Part shown: positions 1-8,097 of the stretch, piece after piece
How positions within the stretch are numbered: the stretch's first letter is position 1
Layout of the letters: every line of letters starts with the position of its first letter
Source of the DNA: Ktedonobacteraceae bacterium
GTDB lineage: Bacteria > Chloroflexota > Ktedonobacteria > Ktedonobacterales > Ktedonobacteraceae
Length of the DNA: 42,699 nt
Reading direction: 5' to 3'
Assembly: GCA_019240835.1 (NCBI GenBank)
Contig: JAFAXQ010000245.1
Location: forward strand, 1 to 42,699
Program-made: the position numbers and the translations under genes
The notes under the pieces: generated by a model
Database searches by the model: none
Told to the model about the DNA's origin: nothing
The model's input: the letters and a program-made list of their open reading frames with translations, nothing else

Positions 1-44
1 GCAGAGGTTTGGATACGTATTGATCCATCGGTGATACTGGTCAT
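1..44 (-). CDS. 5' tip of an unidentified gene leaving the window
   Basis: On the minus strand an ATG at 44-42 is preceded by a textbook AAGGAGG ribosome binding site with a 5-base gap. The reading frame stays open to the window edge, giving about 14 residues (MTSITDGSIRIQTS). That is too little to assign a family. The short alternating polar and hydrophobic strand recalls the first strand of SRPBCC/START-like proteins, but this is only an impression. The gene is divergent from the truncated regulator that begins near 140. An 8-bp inverted repeat (TTGAGAGA at 55-62, TCTCTCAA at 78-85) sits just upstream of its ribosome binding site and could be an operator. Confidence 0.45.
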   Translation of the reverse strand, partial: MTSITDGSIRIQTS

Positions 45-139
45 ATGTACCTCCTTGAGAGAATGGATTGCTTTTCCTCTCTCAAAGAGGCACATTTCTA
101 TCTTTGCTTGCTACAGCTTAGCTGCTCGTTGCGCATCCC

Positions 140-2746
140 GTGGGCAAAACCACCCTGCTAGCCCAATGGCTTGCTCAAGACGGTCCACCCGTAGCTTGGT
201 TGTCACTGGATGCGCAGGACAATGACCCCAGCCGTTTTCTCTCCTACGTAATTGCTGCGCTGCAGAGGCTTGACCCCCGCATCGGCACCAGCACAGTAGC
301 ATTGTTACACACTCCCCAGCCCATCCCAGCCGAGACCGTGCTAGCGATGCTCATCAACGACATAGTCAGCCGTGAACTGGGCAACTTCGCTCTGGTATTG
401 GATGACTACCACCTCATCGAAGCTGAATCTATTCACCAGGCGATCGCCTTTCTGTTGGAGCACCTGCCCCCTCAGATGCATCTAGTCCTGTCCGCACGTG
501 CCGACCCCCCGTTGCCACTAGCACGGTTGCGAGCGCGAGGCCAACTCAGTGAACTGCGTGCCGCCCAGTTACGCTTCGATGCCTCGGAAGTCAGTGCGTT
601 TCTGCGTACTGCGATCGGACTAGAGCTTGCGGCCCAGGACATTGCGACCTTGCAGAGCCAGACAGAGGGCTGGGTGGCAGGACTGCAGTTCGCCGCGCTC
701 TCCTTGCGCCAGCGGAGCGATGTCGCTGGGTTTGTGGCAGGCTTCAGCGGCAGTCACCGCTTCGTGCTAGACTATCTGTGTCAAGAGGTGCTCTCACGGC
801 AGTCAGCGGAGGTACAGTCATTTCTGTTGCACACCTGCATCCTAGAGCGACTATGCGGGGCGCTCTGTGATGCAGTGACTAGAGGCCAGCAGAGCGAGGG
901 GGAATATGGCCAAGCCATGTTGGAAGCCTTAGAGCGTGCGAATGTGTTCGTGGTCTCCCTGGACGACGAGCGAGACTGGTACCGCTACCATCATTTGTTT
1001 GCCGAAGTATTGCGCAACCGCCTGCATCAGACAGAGCCTGGCCTGATTCCCGAACTACACGGTCGGGCGAGCCTGTGGTATGAGCAGCAGGGACTCGTCG
1101 TCGAGGCGGTGCAGCATGCACTGGCATCTTCCAATAGTGAACGTGCTGCCGATTTGATCGAACAACATGCCCTAGTAGTGTTAGGTTGGGGGCAGATTCA
1201 CACGGTACTTGGCTGGCTGAAGAGCCTGCCTGATGCTTTAGTGCGCATACGTCCTCTCCTCTGTATCATCCATGCTCTCCCCCTGGTAGCCAGCCATCAA
1301 TTAGAGGCAGCCGAAGCTCGCCTGCAGGATGTCGAACACGGTCTTGGGGCCGATACCCCTGTTGAGCAGGTTCGGACCATCCAAGGTCAAGTAGCCACAG
1401 TCCGTTCATACATCGCCCTCTACTTCGGTGATCTCGTGACCAGTGTCGCCCTCTCGCACCAGGCGCTTGCCTTGCTGCCAGAAACGGCGGTGCTTTCACG
1501 TGCAGCCACCATGGTGTCCGTGGCCCAGGGCTATCAGGTGAGTGGAGATGTCTCTCCCGAGAGTGAAGGCTTGCTTGCAGCAACCGTTGCTCCTGCACAC
1601 ACTTTGGGCAACTTGTTTCTGCTCCTGAGAAGTCTCACTCTGCTAGCCCGGCTGCAAGGTCTGCAAGGTCGACTTCACCGAGCCGCAGACACCTATAAGC
1701 AGGCAGTACAGGTGATCGGAGGACAAGAGTTTCTCCAGGTTCTGACTGGTGGCCCAGGTTACTACTTCAGCTTAGCAGACCTGCTACGCGAGTGGAACGA
1801 TCTAGATGCCGCTGAAGGCCATCTAGCACAAGGCATGGGGCTGATGGAAGGGACGCTGGCGGTAGATGCCGATATGGTCACGTTGGGCTATATAACTCTA
1901 GCACGCCTACAACAGGCACGCGGCGACTACAGCAGGGCACTGGCCACCCTGGACGCCTTCATGCAGACGGCTCATCAGCGTCACTTCGTTCCCTGGCTCG
2001 TCGCCTGTGGGCTGGCGATACGAGCGCAGGTGGAGTTAGCTCGTGGCAACCTAGCCGCAGCCAGCCGATGGGCAGAGCAGTGTGATCTCTCTCTGCAAGA
2101 TGATGAGCCGAACTATCTACGTGAGCAGGAGTACCTGACTCTGGTACGGGTGTATATTGCCCAGGAGCGAGAATTGCCAACACGTCAAGCCAGTAGCAGA
2201 ACGCAGGGCTTGCTAGCTCAGGTGCTGGAGTTCCTGGAGCGGTTGCGTGAGCAGGCAGAGCGCAAGGCACGCATGAGTAGTGTCATTGAACTGCTCATCC
2301 TGCAAGCGCTGGCCTTGCAGGTACAAGGGGAGCACACGAGGGCATTGATGGCACTGGAACGTGCGCTCCTGCTTGCCGAACCGGAGGGCTATATGCGCAT
2401 CTTTCTCGATGAAGGTACGCCACTAGTCGCGTTGCTGAGACGTGCTTCTGCTCAGGGCATAGCGCCGAGTTATCTGGCGAGGCTGCTGGGGGCCTTGGGT
2501 GAACAGACAGAGGCGGGTGGCTATCAGCAGGATGTGCGCTCCGACCAGCTCATAGAACCGCTCACCCCTCGCGAGCGCGAGGTGCTGCGCCTGCTGACGC
2601 AGGGAGCATCCAACCGCCAGATAGCTCAGCGTTTGGTGCTCAGTGTGGGCACAATCAAAAAGTACGTGTATGACATCTGTGGCAAATTGGGGGTGCAGAG
2701 CCGTACTCAGGCGGTCATCAAAGCTAGGACGCTCAACCTGTTGTAG
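140..2746 (+). CDS. N-terminally truncated MalT/LuxR-type regulator, probable pseudogene
   Basis: This is a paralogue of the regulator at 3066-6266 that has lost its front end. The first usable codon, GTG at 140, sits inside the P-loop (MGKTTLLAQW). Just upstream in the same frame come LLVAHPV and then a TAG stop at 119-121. The first glycine of GxxxxGKT and two further residues are therefore missing compared with the intact copy (APAGFGKTT). The remaining 868 residues are open. They contain the Walker B-like LVLDD at about 85-89, a long TPR-like helical middle, and a C-terminal LuxR helix-turn-helix at about 807-868 (PLTPREREVLRLL to the end). MalT/STAND proteins bind ATP and an inducer and then activate transcription. 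Without an intact P-loop this copy should not work that way. No ribosome binding site is seen before 140. It could be expressed as a C-terminal DNA-binding form, but I favour decay. Confidence 0.75.
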   Translation: MGKTTLLAQWLAQDGPPVAWLSLDAQDNDPSRFLSYVIAALQRLDPRIGTSTVALLHTPQPIPAETVLAMLINDIVSRELGNFALVLDDYHLIEAESIHQAIAFLLEHLPPQMHLVLSARADPPLPLARLRARGQLSELRAAQLRFDASEVSAFLRTAIGLELAAQDIATLQSQTEGWVAGLQFAALSLRQRSDVAGFVAGFSGSHRFVLDYLCQEVLSRQSAEVQSFLLHTCILERLCGALCDAVTRGQQSEGEYGQAMLEALERANVFVVSLDDERDWYRYHHLFAEVLRNRLHQTEPGLIPELHGRASLWYEQQGLVVEAVQHALASSNSERAADLIEQHALVVLGWGQIHTVLGWLKSLPDALVRIRPLLCIIHALPLVASHQLEAAEARLQDVEHGLGADTPVEQVRTIQGQVATVRSYIALYFGDLVTSVALSHQALALLPETAVLSRAATMVSVAQGYQVSGDVSPESEGLLAATVAPAHTLGNLFLLLRSLTLLARLQGLQGRLHRAADTYKQAVQVIGGQEFLQVLTGGPGYYFSLADLLREWNDLDAAEGHLAQGMGLMEGTLAVDADMVTLGYITLARLQQARGDYSRALATLDAFMQTAHQRHFVPWLVACGLAIRAQVELARGNLAAASRWAEQCDLSLQDDEPNYLREQEYLTLVRVYIAQERELPTRQASSRTQGLLAQVLEFLERLREQAERKARMSSVIELLILQALALQVQGEHTRALMALERALLLAEPEGYMRIFLDEGTPLVALLRRASAQGIAPSYLARLLGALGEQTEAGGYQQDVRSDQLIEPLTPREREVLRLLTQGASNRQIAQRLVLSVGTIKKYVYDICGKLGVQSRTQAVIKARTLNLL

Positions 2747-2896
2747 CTGGCCCAGTCCCCACTCTGGTTTCCTTGGCCCATTGCCCTCTACCTCATCCTG
2801 CTAGCCAGTATCACGCTCATCTGCACCTATGTAGCTAGCCAGACTCGCAAAGTTGCACAGCGGCAAGTATTGGCCGCAGGGACAGCAGGAAGCTAA
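2747..2896 (+). pseudogene. Possible C-terminal remnant of an MFS transporter (copy 1)
   Basis: Directly after the regulator's TAG the same frame stays open for 49 codons. It encodes a membrane-like segment (PWPIALYLILLASITLICTY) followed by a basic tail (SQTRKVAQ) and a TAA stop. This looks like the last transmembrane helix and tail of a major-facilitator sugar or metabolite transporter. There is no start codon or upstream body, so it is a gene end without a gene. The first 112 bases recur after the second regulator. The family assignment rests on sequence style only. The rest of the gap to 3065 holds nothing else coding that I can see, only the promoter candidate listed separately. Confidence 0.35.
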
Positions 2897-2962
2897 ACAG
2901 CTCTCTGGAGCACCGCACCATTTTCTTCTCGATCCTGCAACAGCCCCAGTAGGTTGTCTCTC

Positions 2963-2991
2963 TTGTGTGATTTATGTCCACAAGGTATACT
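2963..2991 (+). promoter_or_regulatory. Candidate sigma-70-type promoter for the second regulator
   Basis: TTGTGT (2963-2968) and TATACT (2986-2991) are separated by 17 bases. This would start transcription near 2998, about 65 bases before the ATG at 3066. The -10 box matches the consensus at five of six positions and the -35 box at three of six. Confidence 0.4.
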
Positions 2992-3065
2992 AAAGAACAT
3001 ACAGCGATGTTGGGTACACTCCTGTTGAGGGCGAACGCGTTGGAGTAGTTCACCAGGGAGGTCTG

Positions 3066-6000
3066 ATGCCGAAAGTCCCCACCTACACCCTTGCCTGGTC
3101 TGGCACGACCCAGGCCTACACGCTTTCTGAGAGCCGTGACAGCGGTCCGCTAAATATTGTACCGGACAGTCCTGACTGGTTTGTCTGGCTCGATCACGTC
3201 TGCTCGTTTGCCTTCTGGGGTCGGGCGGGCCATTACATCGCACGCAAGGAAGCCAAGCAGCGTGGGGACCGCTACTGGTATGCCTGCCTCGCTGTGGGTG
3301 ACAAGCGCAGCAAGACGTATCTGGGCAAGACCGCTGCCCTCAGCTTGGCTCGGCTTGAACAGGTGGCACAGCTACTTCAGGCACGCTCTGCTGAGCACCA
3401 AGCGCAGATGCATAGCAGCCAGCAGGGACCAGAGGAACTAACGGTGGCCCAGTTGTCCAGACCCCCTATTCTGGCGAGCACACTTGCACACCTCCAGGTC
3501 GACACTGTCGTGCCCACGAATCCTCAGCAGCAAGGTGAACTTCTACTGAGCACCAAGCTCTACGTGCCGCGTCCGCGCCAGCAGCTCGTCTCCCGCCCCC
3601 ACCTGACCGAGCGACTCAGCCAAGCTATGGAGCATGCCTTGATCCTCATCTCAGCACCCGCTGGCTTTGGCAAAACCACCCTGCTAACCCAATGGTTCGC
3701 CCAAGGCGGGCCACCGGTGGCCTGGCTGTCTGTGGATGAGCAGGATAATGACCCCAGCCGCTTTCTGCGCTACGTGATTGCCGCCCTGCAGAGGCTTGAC
3801 CCCCACATTGGCACTACTGCACTGGCACTACTGCACGTCTCGCACCCCGTCCCTGCGGAGAGTGTGCTGACGAAACTCATCAACGACGTGGCAAGTCGGA
3901 AGCTCGACGACTTCGCTCTGGTGTTGGATGACTACCATCTCATTGAGGCTGAGTTCATTCATCACGCGCTCACTTTTCTGTTGGAGCACCTGCCCCCTCA
4001 GATGCATGTGATCCTCTCCACGCGCACTGACCCCCCGCTACCACTGGCGCGACTACGAGCGCGGGGGCAACTCAGCGAACTGCGTGCCGCCCAGTTACGC
4101 TTCGACACCTGGGAGGTCAGTGCATTTCTGTGTACCGTGCCCGGATTAGAGTTGGCCGAGGAGGACACTATGGCCTTGCAGAGCCAGACAGAGGGCTGGG
4201 TGGCAGGACTGCAGTTCGCCGCGCTCTCCTTGCAACAGCGTCCTGATGTCGCTGGGTTTGTGGCGGGCTTCAGCGGCAGTCATCGCTTCGTGCTAGACTA
4301 TCTGTGCCAAGAGGTGCTCGCCCAGCAATCTGAAGCTGTGCAATCATTTCTGCTGCACACCTGTATCCTAGAGCGCCTCTGCGGCCCGCTCTGTGAGGCA
4401 GTGACGGGGGACCAGCAGGGCGAGGGGGGATATGGTCAGGCTGTGTTGGAAGCCCTGGACCGCGCCAATCTGTTCGTGGTCTCGTTGGACGACGAGCGCG
4501 GCTGGTACCGCTACCACCATCTGTTTGCTCAAGTGTTGCGCAACCGCCTGCAGCAAACAGAGCCTGAACTGCTGCCCGCATTACACTGTCGAGCCAGCAT
4601 CTGGTACCAGCGGCAGGGACTCCTCGTCGAAGCAGTGCAGCATGCGCTGGCAGCCCCCGATCTGGAGCGTGCTACCAATTTGATCGAACAACATGGCCTG
4701 GTAGTGTCAGGTTGGGGGCAAGCTCACACGGTGCTCGGCTGGCTGAAGAGTCTGCCTGAGATACTGGTGCGCACACGTCCCCGCCTCTGTACCATCTATG
4801 CCTGCATGCTGGTGGTCACCCATCAGTTAGAGGGAGCCCAAGCCCGCTTGCAGGATGCCGAGCGCAGCCTTGAGTCCAACACACCTGTTGAGCAGGTTCG
4901 GACCATTCAGGGCCAGATGGCGCTGGTCCGCGGCAACATTATCCGCCATACGGGTGATCCAGCACGTCATGTCGCCTTCGCATACCAGGCATTGGACCTG
5001 CTGCCAGAGACGGAGAGGCTCTGGCGTTCGATTGCTCTAGCGTCTGCGGCTCAGGCCTACCTAGTCAGCGGGGATGTCACACCCCGGAGTGAAGGCTTGC
5101 TCGTGGCGACTGTTGCCCCCGCGCATAGCTCGGGCCATCTGTGTATGCAACTGAGAAGCCTCACCCTGCTGGCCCGACTACACATGCTCCAGGGTCGGCT
5201 TAGGGAGGCTGCTAGCACCTATAGGCAAACAGTGCAGGTGATCGGAGGACAAGAGGTCCTCGCGATCCTGCCCGGTAGCCCTGCCTACTGCTTCGGCCTG
5301 GGTGACCTCCTGCGTGAGTGGAACCGCCTGGAAGAGGCCGAACGCCTTCTGTCGCGGGGGATGGGACTGCACAGCGGCCCGCTGATGGCGTTCGCAGATG
5401 ATGTGCTGCTGGGCTGCACGGCTCTGGCCCGCCTGCAGCAGGCACGCGGCGACAACAGTGGTGCATTGTCCACCCTGGACGCCTTCATCCAAGTGGCCCA
5501 TCAGCGTCACTTTGTTCCCTGGCTCGTCGCCTGTGTGCTGGCGGTACGAGCGCAAGTAGAGTTAGCTCGTGGCAACTTATCAGCGGCCAGCCAGTGGGCA
5601 GAGCAGTGTGGTCTCTCTCTCGAAGATGAGGACCTTGCCTATCTGCATGAGCGAGAGTACCTAACCTTGGTGCGGGTATACATTGCTCGAGGGCGGGAAC
5701 TACAAACACGTCAAGGCGCTCGTCAGACTCAACCTTTGTTGACTCAGGTACGGGACTTGATAAAGCGGTTGCGTGAACAAGCGGAGAGTAGCGCCCGCAT
5801 GAGCAGTGTCATTGAACTGCTCATCTTGCAAGCGCTGACCTTGGAGCTACAAAGGGAGCACACCAGCGCACTGAGGGCGCTAGAACGAGCGCTGGTGCTG
5901 GCAGAACCGCAGGGCTACATGCGTCTATTCCTCGATGAAGGTGCGCCACTGGTCGCATTGCTACGGCGAGCTTCTGCACAAGGCATCGCGCCGAACTACT

Positions 6001-6266
6001 TGCCGAAGCTACTAGCGGCCTATAGTGAACAGGCAGGTGACTATCAGCAGACCATACGTCCTGAGCCGCTGCTAAAGCCACTCACCCGACGCGAGCGTGA
6101 GGTGCTGCGCCTGCTGACGCAAGGGGAATCCAATCACCAGATGGCTCAGCGTTTGGTGCTCAGTGTGGGCACGATCAAAAAGTACGTGTATGGCATCTGT
6201 GGCAAGTTGGGGGTACAGAGCCGTACTCAGGCGGTCATCAAAGCTAGGACGCTCAACCTGTTGTAG
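3066..6266 (+). CDS. LuxR family transcriptional regulator, MalT/STAND type, with extra N-terminal module
   Basis: The 1066-residue protein starts at ATG 3066, seven bases after GGGAGG. Residues 1 to about 110 form a separate module (HYIARKEAKQRGDRYWYAC then SKTYLGKT) that resembles the short N-terminal DNA-contact domains of tyrosine recombinases. I recall it as frequent in Ktedonobacteria LuxR proteins. The STAND ATPase follows, with the P-loop APAGFGKTT at 197-205 and Walker B LVLDD at 285-289. Then come winged-helix and TPR-like helices to about residue 980, and a LuxR helix-turn-helix at about 1005-1066. MalT-type proteins are ATP- and ligand-gated activators. The inducer here is unknown. 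The protein shares long identical blocks with the truncated copy upstream. Confidence is high for the family and low for the target. Confidence 0.93.
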   Translation: MPKVPTYTLAWSGTTQAYTLSESRDSGPLNIVPDSPDWFVWLDHVCSFAFWGRAGHYIARKEAKQRGDRYWYACLAVGDKRSKTYLGKTAALSLARLEQVAQLLQARSAEHQAQMHSSQQGPEELTVAQLSRPPILASTLAHLQVDTVVPTNPQQQGELLLSTKLYVPRPRQQLVSRPHLTERLSQAMEHALILISAPAGFGKTTLLTQWFAQGGPPVAWLSVDEQDNDPSRFLRYVIAALQRLDPHIGTTALALLHVSHPVPAESVLTKLINDVASRKLDDFALVLDDYHLIEAEFIHHALTFLLEHLPPQMHVILSTRTDPPLPLARLRARGQLSELRAAQLRFDTWEVSAFLCTVPGLELAEEDTMALQSQTEGWVAGLQFAALSLQQRPDVAGFVAGFSGSHRFVLDYLCQEVLAQQSEAVQSFLLHTCILERLCGPLCEAVTGDQQGEGGYGQAVLEALDRANLFVVSLDDERGWYRYHHLFAQVLRNRLQQTEPELLPALHCRASIWYQRQGLLVEAVQHALAAPDLERATNLIEQHGLVVSGWGQAHTVLGWLKSLPEILVRTRPRLCTIYACMLVVTHQLEGAQARLQDAERSLESNTPVEQVRTIQGQMALVRGNIIRHTGDPARHVAFAYQALDLLPETERLWRSIALASAAQAYLVSGDVTPRSEGLLVATVAPAHSSGHLCMQLRSLTLLARLHMLQGRLREAASTYRQTVQVIGGQEVLAILPGSPAYCFGLGDLLREWNRLEEAERLLSRGMGLHSGPLMAFADDVLLGCTALARLQQARGDNSGALSTLDAFIQVAHQRHFVPWLVACVLAVRAQVELARGNLSAASQWAEQCGLSLEDEDLAYLHEREYLTLVRVYIARGRELQTRQGARQTQPLLTQVRDLIKRLREQAESSARMSSVIELLILQALTLELQREHTSALRALERALVLAEPQGYMRLFLDEGAPLVALLRRASAQGIAPNYLPKLLAAYSEQAGDYQQTIRPEPLLKPLTRREREVLRLLTQGESNHQMAQRLVLSVGTIKKYVYGICGKLGVQSRTQAVIKARTLNLL

Positions 6267-6275
6267 CCGGCCTAG

Positions 6276-6380
6276 TCCTCACTCTGGTTTCCTTGGCCCA
6301 TTGCCCTCTACCTCATCCTGCTAGCCAGTATCACGCTCATCTGCACCTGTCTGGCTGGCCAGACTCGCAAAGTTGCACTT
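6276..6380 (+). pseudogene. Possible C-terminal remnant of an MFS transporter (copy 2)
   Basis: This is the second copy of the transporter-like tail, again in frame with the upstream regulator. Here it is separated from the regulator by two codons and a second TAG at 6273-6275. The membrane-like segment (PWPIALYLILLASITLICTC) is nearly identical to copy 1. Across 112 bases (6267-6378 against 2747-2858) I count seven differences. Homology stops abruptly after AGTTGCAC, and the following sequence is unrelated. Confidence 0.35.
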
Positions 6381-6488
6381 TTATTTCTAAAGAGAGGTTC
6401 TCCTGCAACTCGCTCGGCGCTATGAAACCGTTGCAGCACTGAAAACGTGCAAGGGGCATACGTAAGGCTAGGCGGGTGGGAGCAAAGG

Positions 6489-6566
6489 TGGGAATCGGAT
6501 GCTGCCGACCACATTGGCGGCACGGAAGTCTGCATTGATGGTGGTGCCTCGCTTGTACAAGGCTAG
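6489..6566 (+). pseudogene. C-terminal remnant of a classical short-chain dehydrogenase
   Basis: One frame reads ESDAADHIGGTEVCIDGGAS then LVQG and a TAG stop. This matches the usual end of classical SDR oxidoreductases, where the last strand carries (T/S)G-x-(x)-hydrophobic-x-V/I-DGG. No nucleotide-binding or YxxxK region precedes it, so only about 25 codons survive. With the transporter-like tail beside it, this suggests that neighbouring metabolic genes were lost when the regulator copies moved or recombined. The rest of 6381-6699 carries no gene I recognise. Confidence 0.5.
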
Positions 6567-6600
6567 TACTATAAGGCTGCCAATCAGATGTTCACAACAG

Positions 6601-6614
6601 GAAGAGCGCTCTTC
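6601..6614. repeat. 14-bp perfect palindrome upstream of the lipoprotein promoter
   Basis: GAAGAGCGCTCTTC reads identically on both strands and lies 15 bases before a candidate -35 box (6630-6635). The position suits an activator or repressor site, but no regulator is implied by the sequence alone. Confidence 0.4.
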
Positions 6615-6629
6615 TCTTCCTCGTATGAG

Positions 6630-6659
6630 TTGCAATAGAAGAGCATAACATCGTATGAT
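6630..6659 (+). promoter_or_regulatory. Candidate promoter for the PQQ-propeller lipoprotein gene
   Basis: TTGCAA (6630-6635) and TATGAT (6654-6659) are separated by 18 bases. The predicted start is near 6666, leaving a leader of about 34 bases with a purine-rich AAAAGGGAAAAG ribosome binding region before ATG 6700. Confidence 0.4.
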
Positions 6660-6699
6660 GAGTTTTGCTTAGGCAAACACTACAAAAGGGAAAAGCAAG

Positions 6700-8085
6700 A
6701 TGCTGGCCATCAGAGCATTCGTTTGCGGATGCGTTCTATGTATTATGCTTGCTGGGTGTAGCGATCCATCGCTGACCCAACCTGTCAAGATCACACCATT
6801 AGCCTTGCCACCCAGCACCGCGACTCCCCAGGTTAGCGCAAGTGCCGATTGGACTACGTATCATTACAATAATGCCCGCGACGGCTACGTGGCAGCAACA
6901 CCCGATCCAGGGCGTCTTACGGGCCTGTGGAGTAAACAGCTTGACGGTCCTGTCTATGCCGAACCACTCCTTGTTGGCGGACACGTCCTTGTTGCTACTG
7001 AGAACGATGCACTCTACTCCCTTGATGCACATAACGGGCAGGTGCAATGGCGTACTTCCCTCGGCACACCTGTGCCATTGTCAGAATTGCCTTGTGGTAA
7101 TATTGATCCCCTGGGCATTACTGGCACACCTGTTTATGATGCGCAGACGGGGTTGGTCTTTGCCGTGGCAGAAGTTACGGGACCTGGGCACATCCTGTTT
7201 GGCGTCGACGCCAGGACAGGGCAGATCAGGGTACGTCGCTCCGTTGACCCGGCGGGGATGAATCCACAAGTTCATCAGCAGCGTGCAGCTCTTGCTCTCT
7301 TTGGAGGTAGAGTCTACGTGGCCTACGGAGGTCTGGATGGCGACTGTGGTAATTATCATGGCTGGGTAGTTGCCTCGCGTACAGATGGGCGGGGATCGTT
7401 GCTCTCCTACCAGGTTCCGACTGCACGTGAGGGGGGTATTTGGGCTGCGTCAGGACCAGCAGTGGATAGTGCAGGACACGTCTACGTAGCAGTCGGCAAT
7501 GGAGAAGCCGTTCAGGGCAATTGGGATCACAGTGATTCTGTCCTACGCCTCTCAACAATGCTGCAGCTTGCAGATGGCTTTGCATCACAAAATTGGCAAA
7601 GCGAGAATGCGACAGACTCCGACTTGGGTTCGATGGGACCATTGCTGCTACCCGGCGGCATGATTTTTGCTGATGGCAAAGCGGGCCAGGGCTATTTGCT
7701 GCGTGCAAACACTCTAGGGGGGGTAGGTGGGCAAGCTCAAGCCATTTCCCTGTGTAGTGCCTTCGGCGGAGCCGCTGCGCTTGGTCTGTCTGTGTTTGTT
7801 CCCTGCATCGATGGACTACGGCAGGTACAGGTTAGACCCGGCACGAGCCTCACACCTGGCTGGCACGCGCCATCACAAGTTACTGGTTCCCCTGTCGTGG
7901 GAGGACATACCGTCTATAGCCTTGATCCACCAAATGGTATGCTCTATGCGTTCGATGCCGCAACAGGCAAGGTGCGGGCCACGTTCTCTGTTGGCACAAC
8001 ATCGCGCTTCGCCACCCCCACACTCTCCCAGAGAGACATCTTTATTGGTACCATGACGGGCATCGTCGCAGTGGCGATTGCATGA
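6700..8085 (+). CDS. Lipoprotein with PQQ-like beta-propeller repeats
   Basis: The 461-residue protein begins with a lipoprotein signal peptide. It has a short hydrophobic stretch and the lipobox LAGC, with the lipidated cysteine at residue 20. The mature part is built of propeller blades that carry the PQQ/pyrrolo-quinoline-like signature, such as DALYSLDAHNGQVQWRTSLG, HILFGVDARTGQIRVRR and MLYAFDAATGKVRATFSVGT. Such proteins sit on the outer face of the membrane as binding scaffolds (BamB-like) or as quinoprotein-type enzymes. I see no clear set of quinone-binding or calcium-binding catalytic residues, so a scaffold or binding role is as likely as an enzyme. The stop is 12 bases before the amidohydrolase gene, and AGGAGG lies between them, so the two are probably cotranscribed. 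Confidence 0.82.
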   Translation: MLAIRAFVCGCVLCIMLAGCSDPSLTQPVKITPLALPPSTATPQVSASADWTTYHYNNARDGYVAATPDPGRLTGLWSKQLDGPVYAEPLLVGGHVLVATENDALYSLDAHNGQVQWRTSLGTPVPLSELPCGNIDPLGITGTPVYDAQTGLVFAVAEVTGPGHILFGVDARTGQIRVRRSVDPAGMNPQVHQQRAALALFGGRVYVAYGGLDGDCGNYHGWVVASRTDGRGSLLSYQVPTAREGGIWAASGPAVDSAGHVYVAVGNGEAVQGNWDHSDSVLRLSTMLQLADGFASQNWQSENATDSDLGSMGPLLLPGGMIFADGKAGQGYLLRANTLGGVGGQAQAISLCSAFGGAAALGLSVFVPCIDGLRQVQVRPGTSLTPGWHAPSQVTGSPVVGGHTVYSLDPPNGMLYAFDAATGKVRATFSVGTTSRFATPTLSQRDIFIGTMTGIVAVAIA

Positions 8086-8097
8086 GGAGGACTATAT

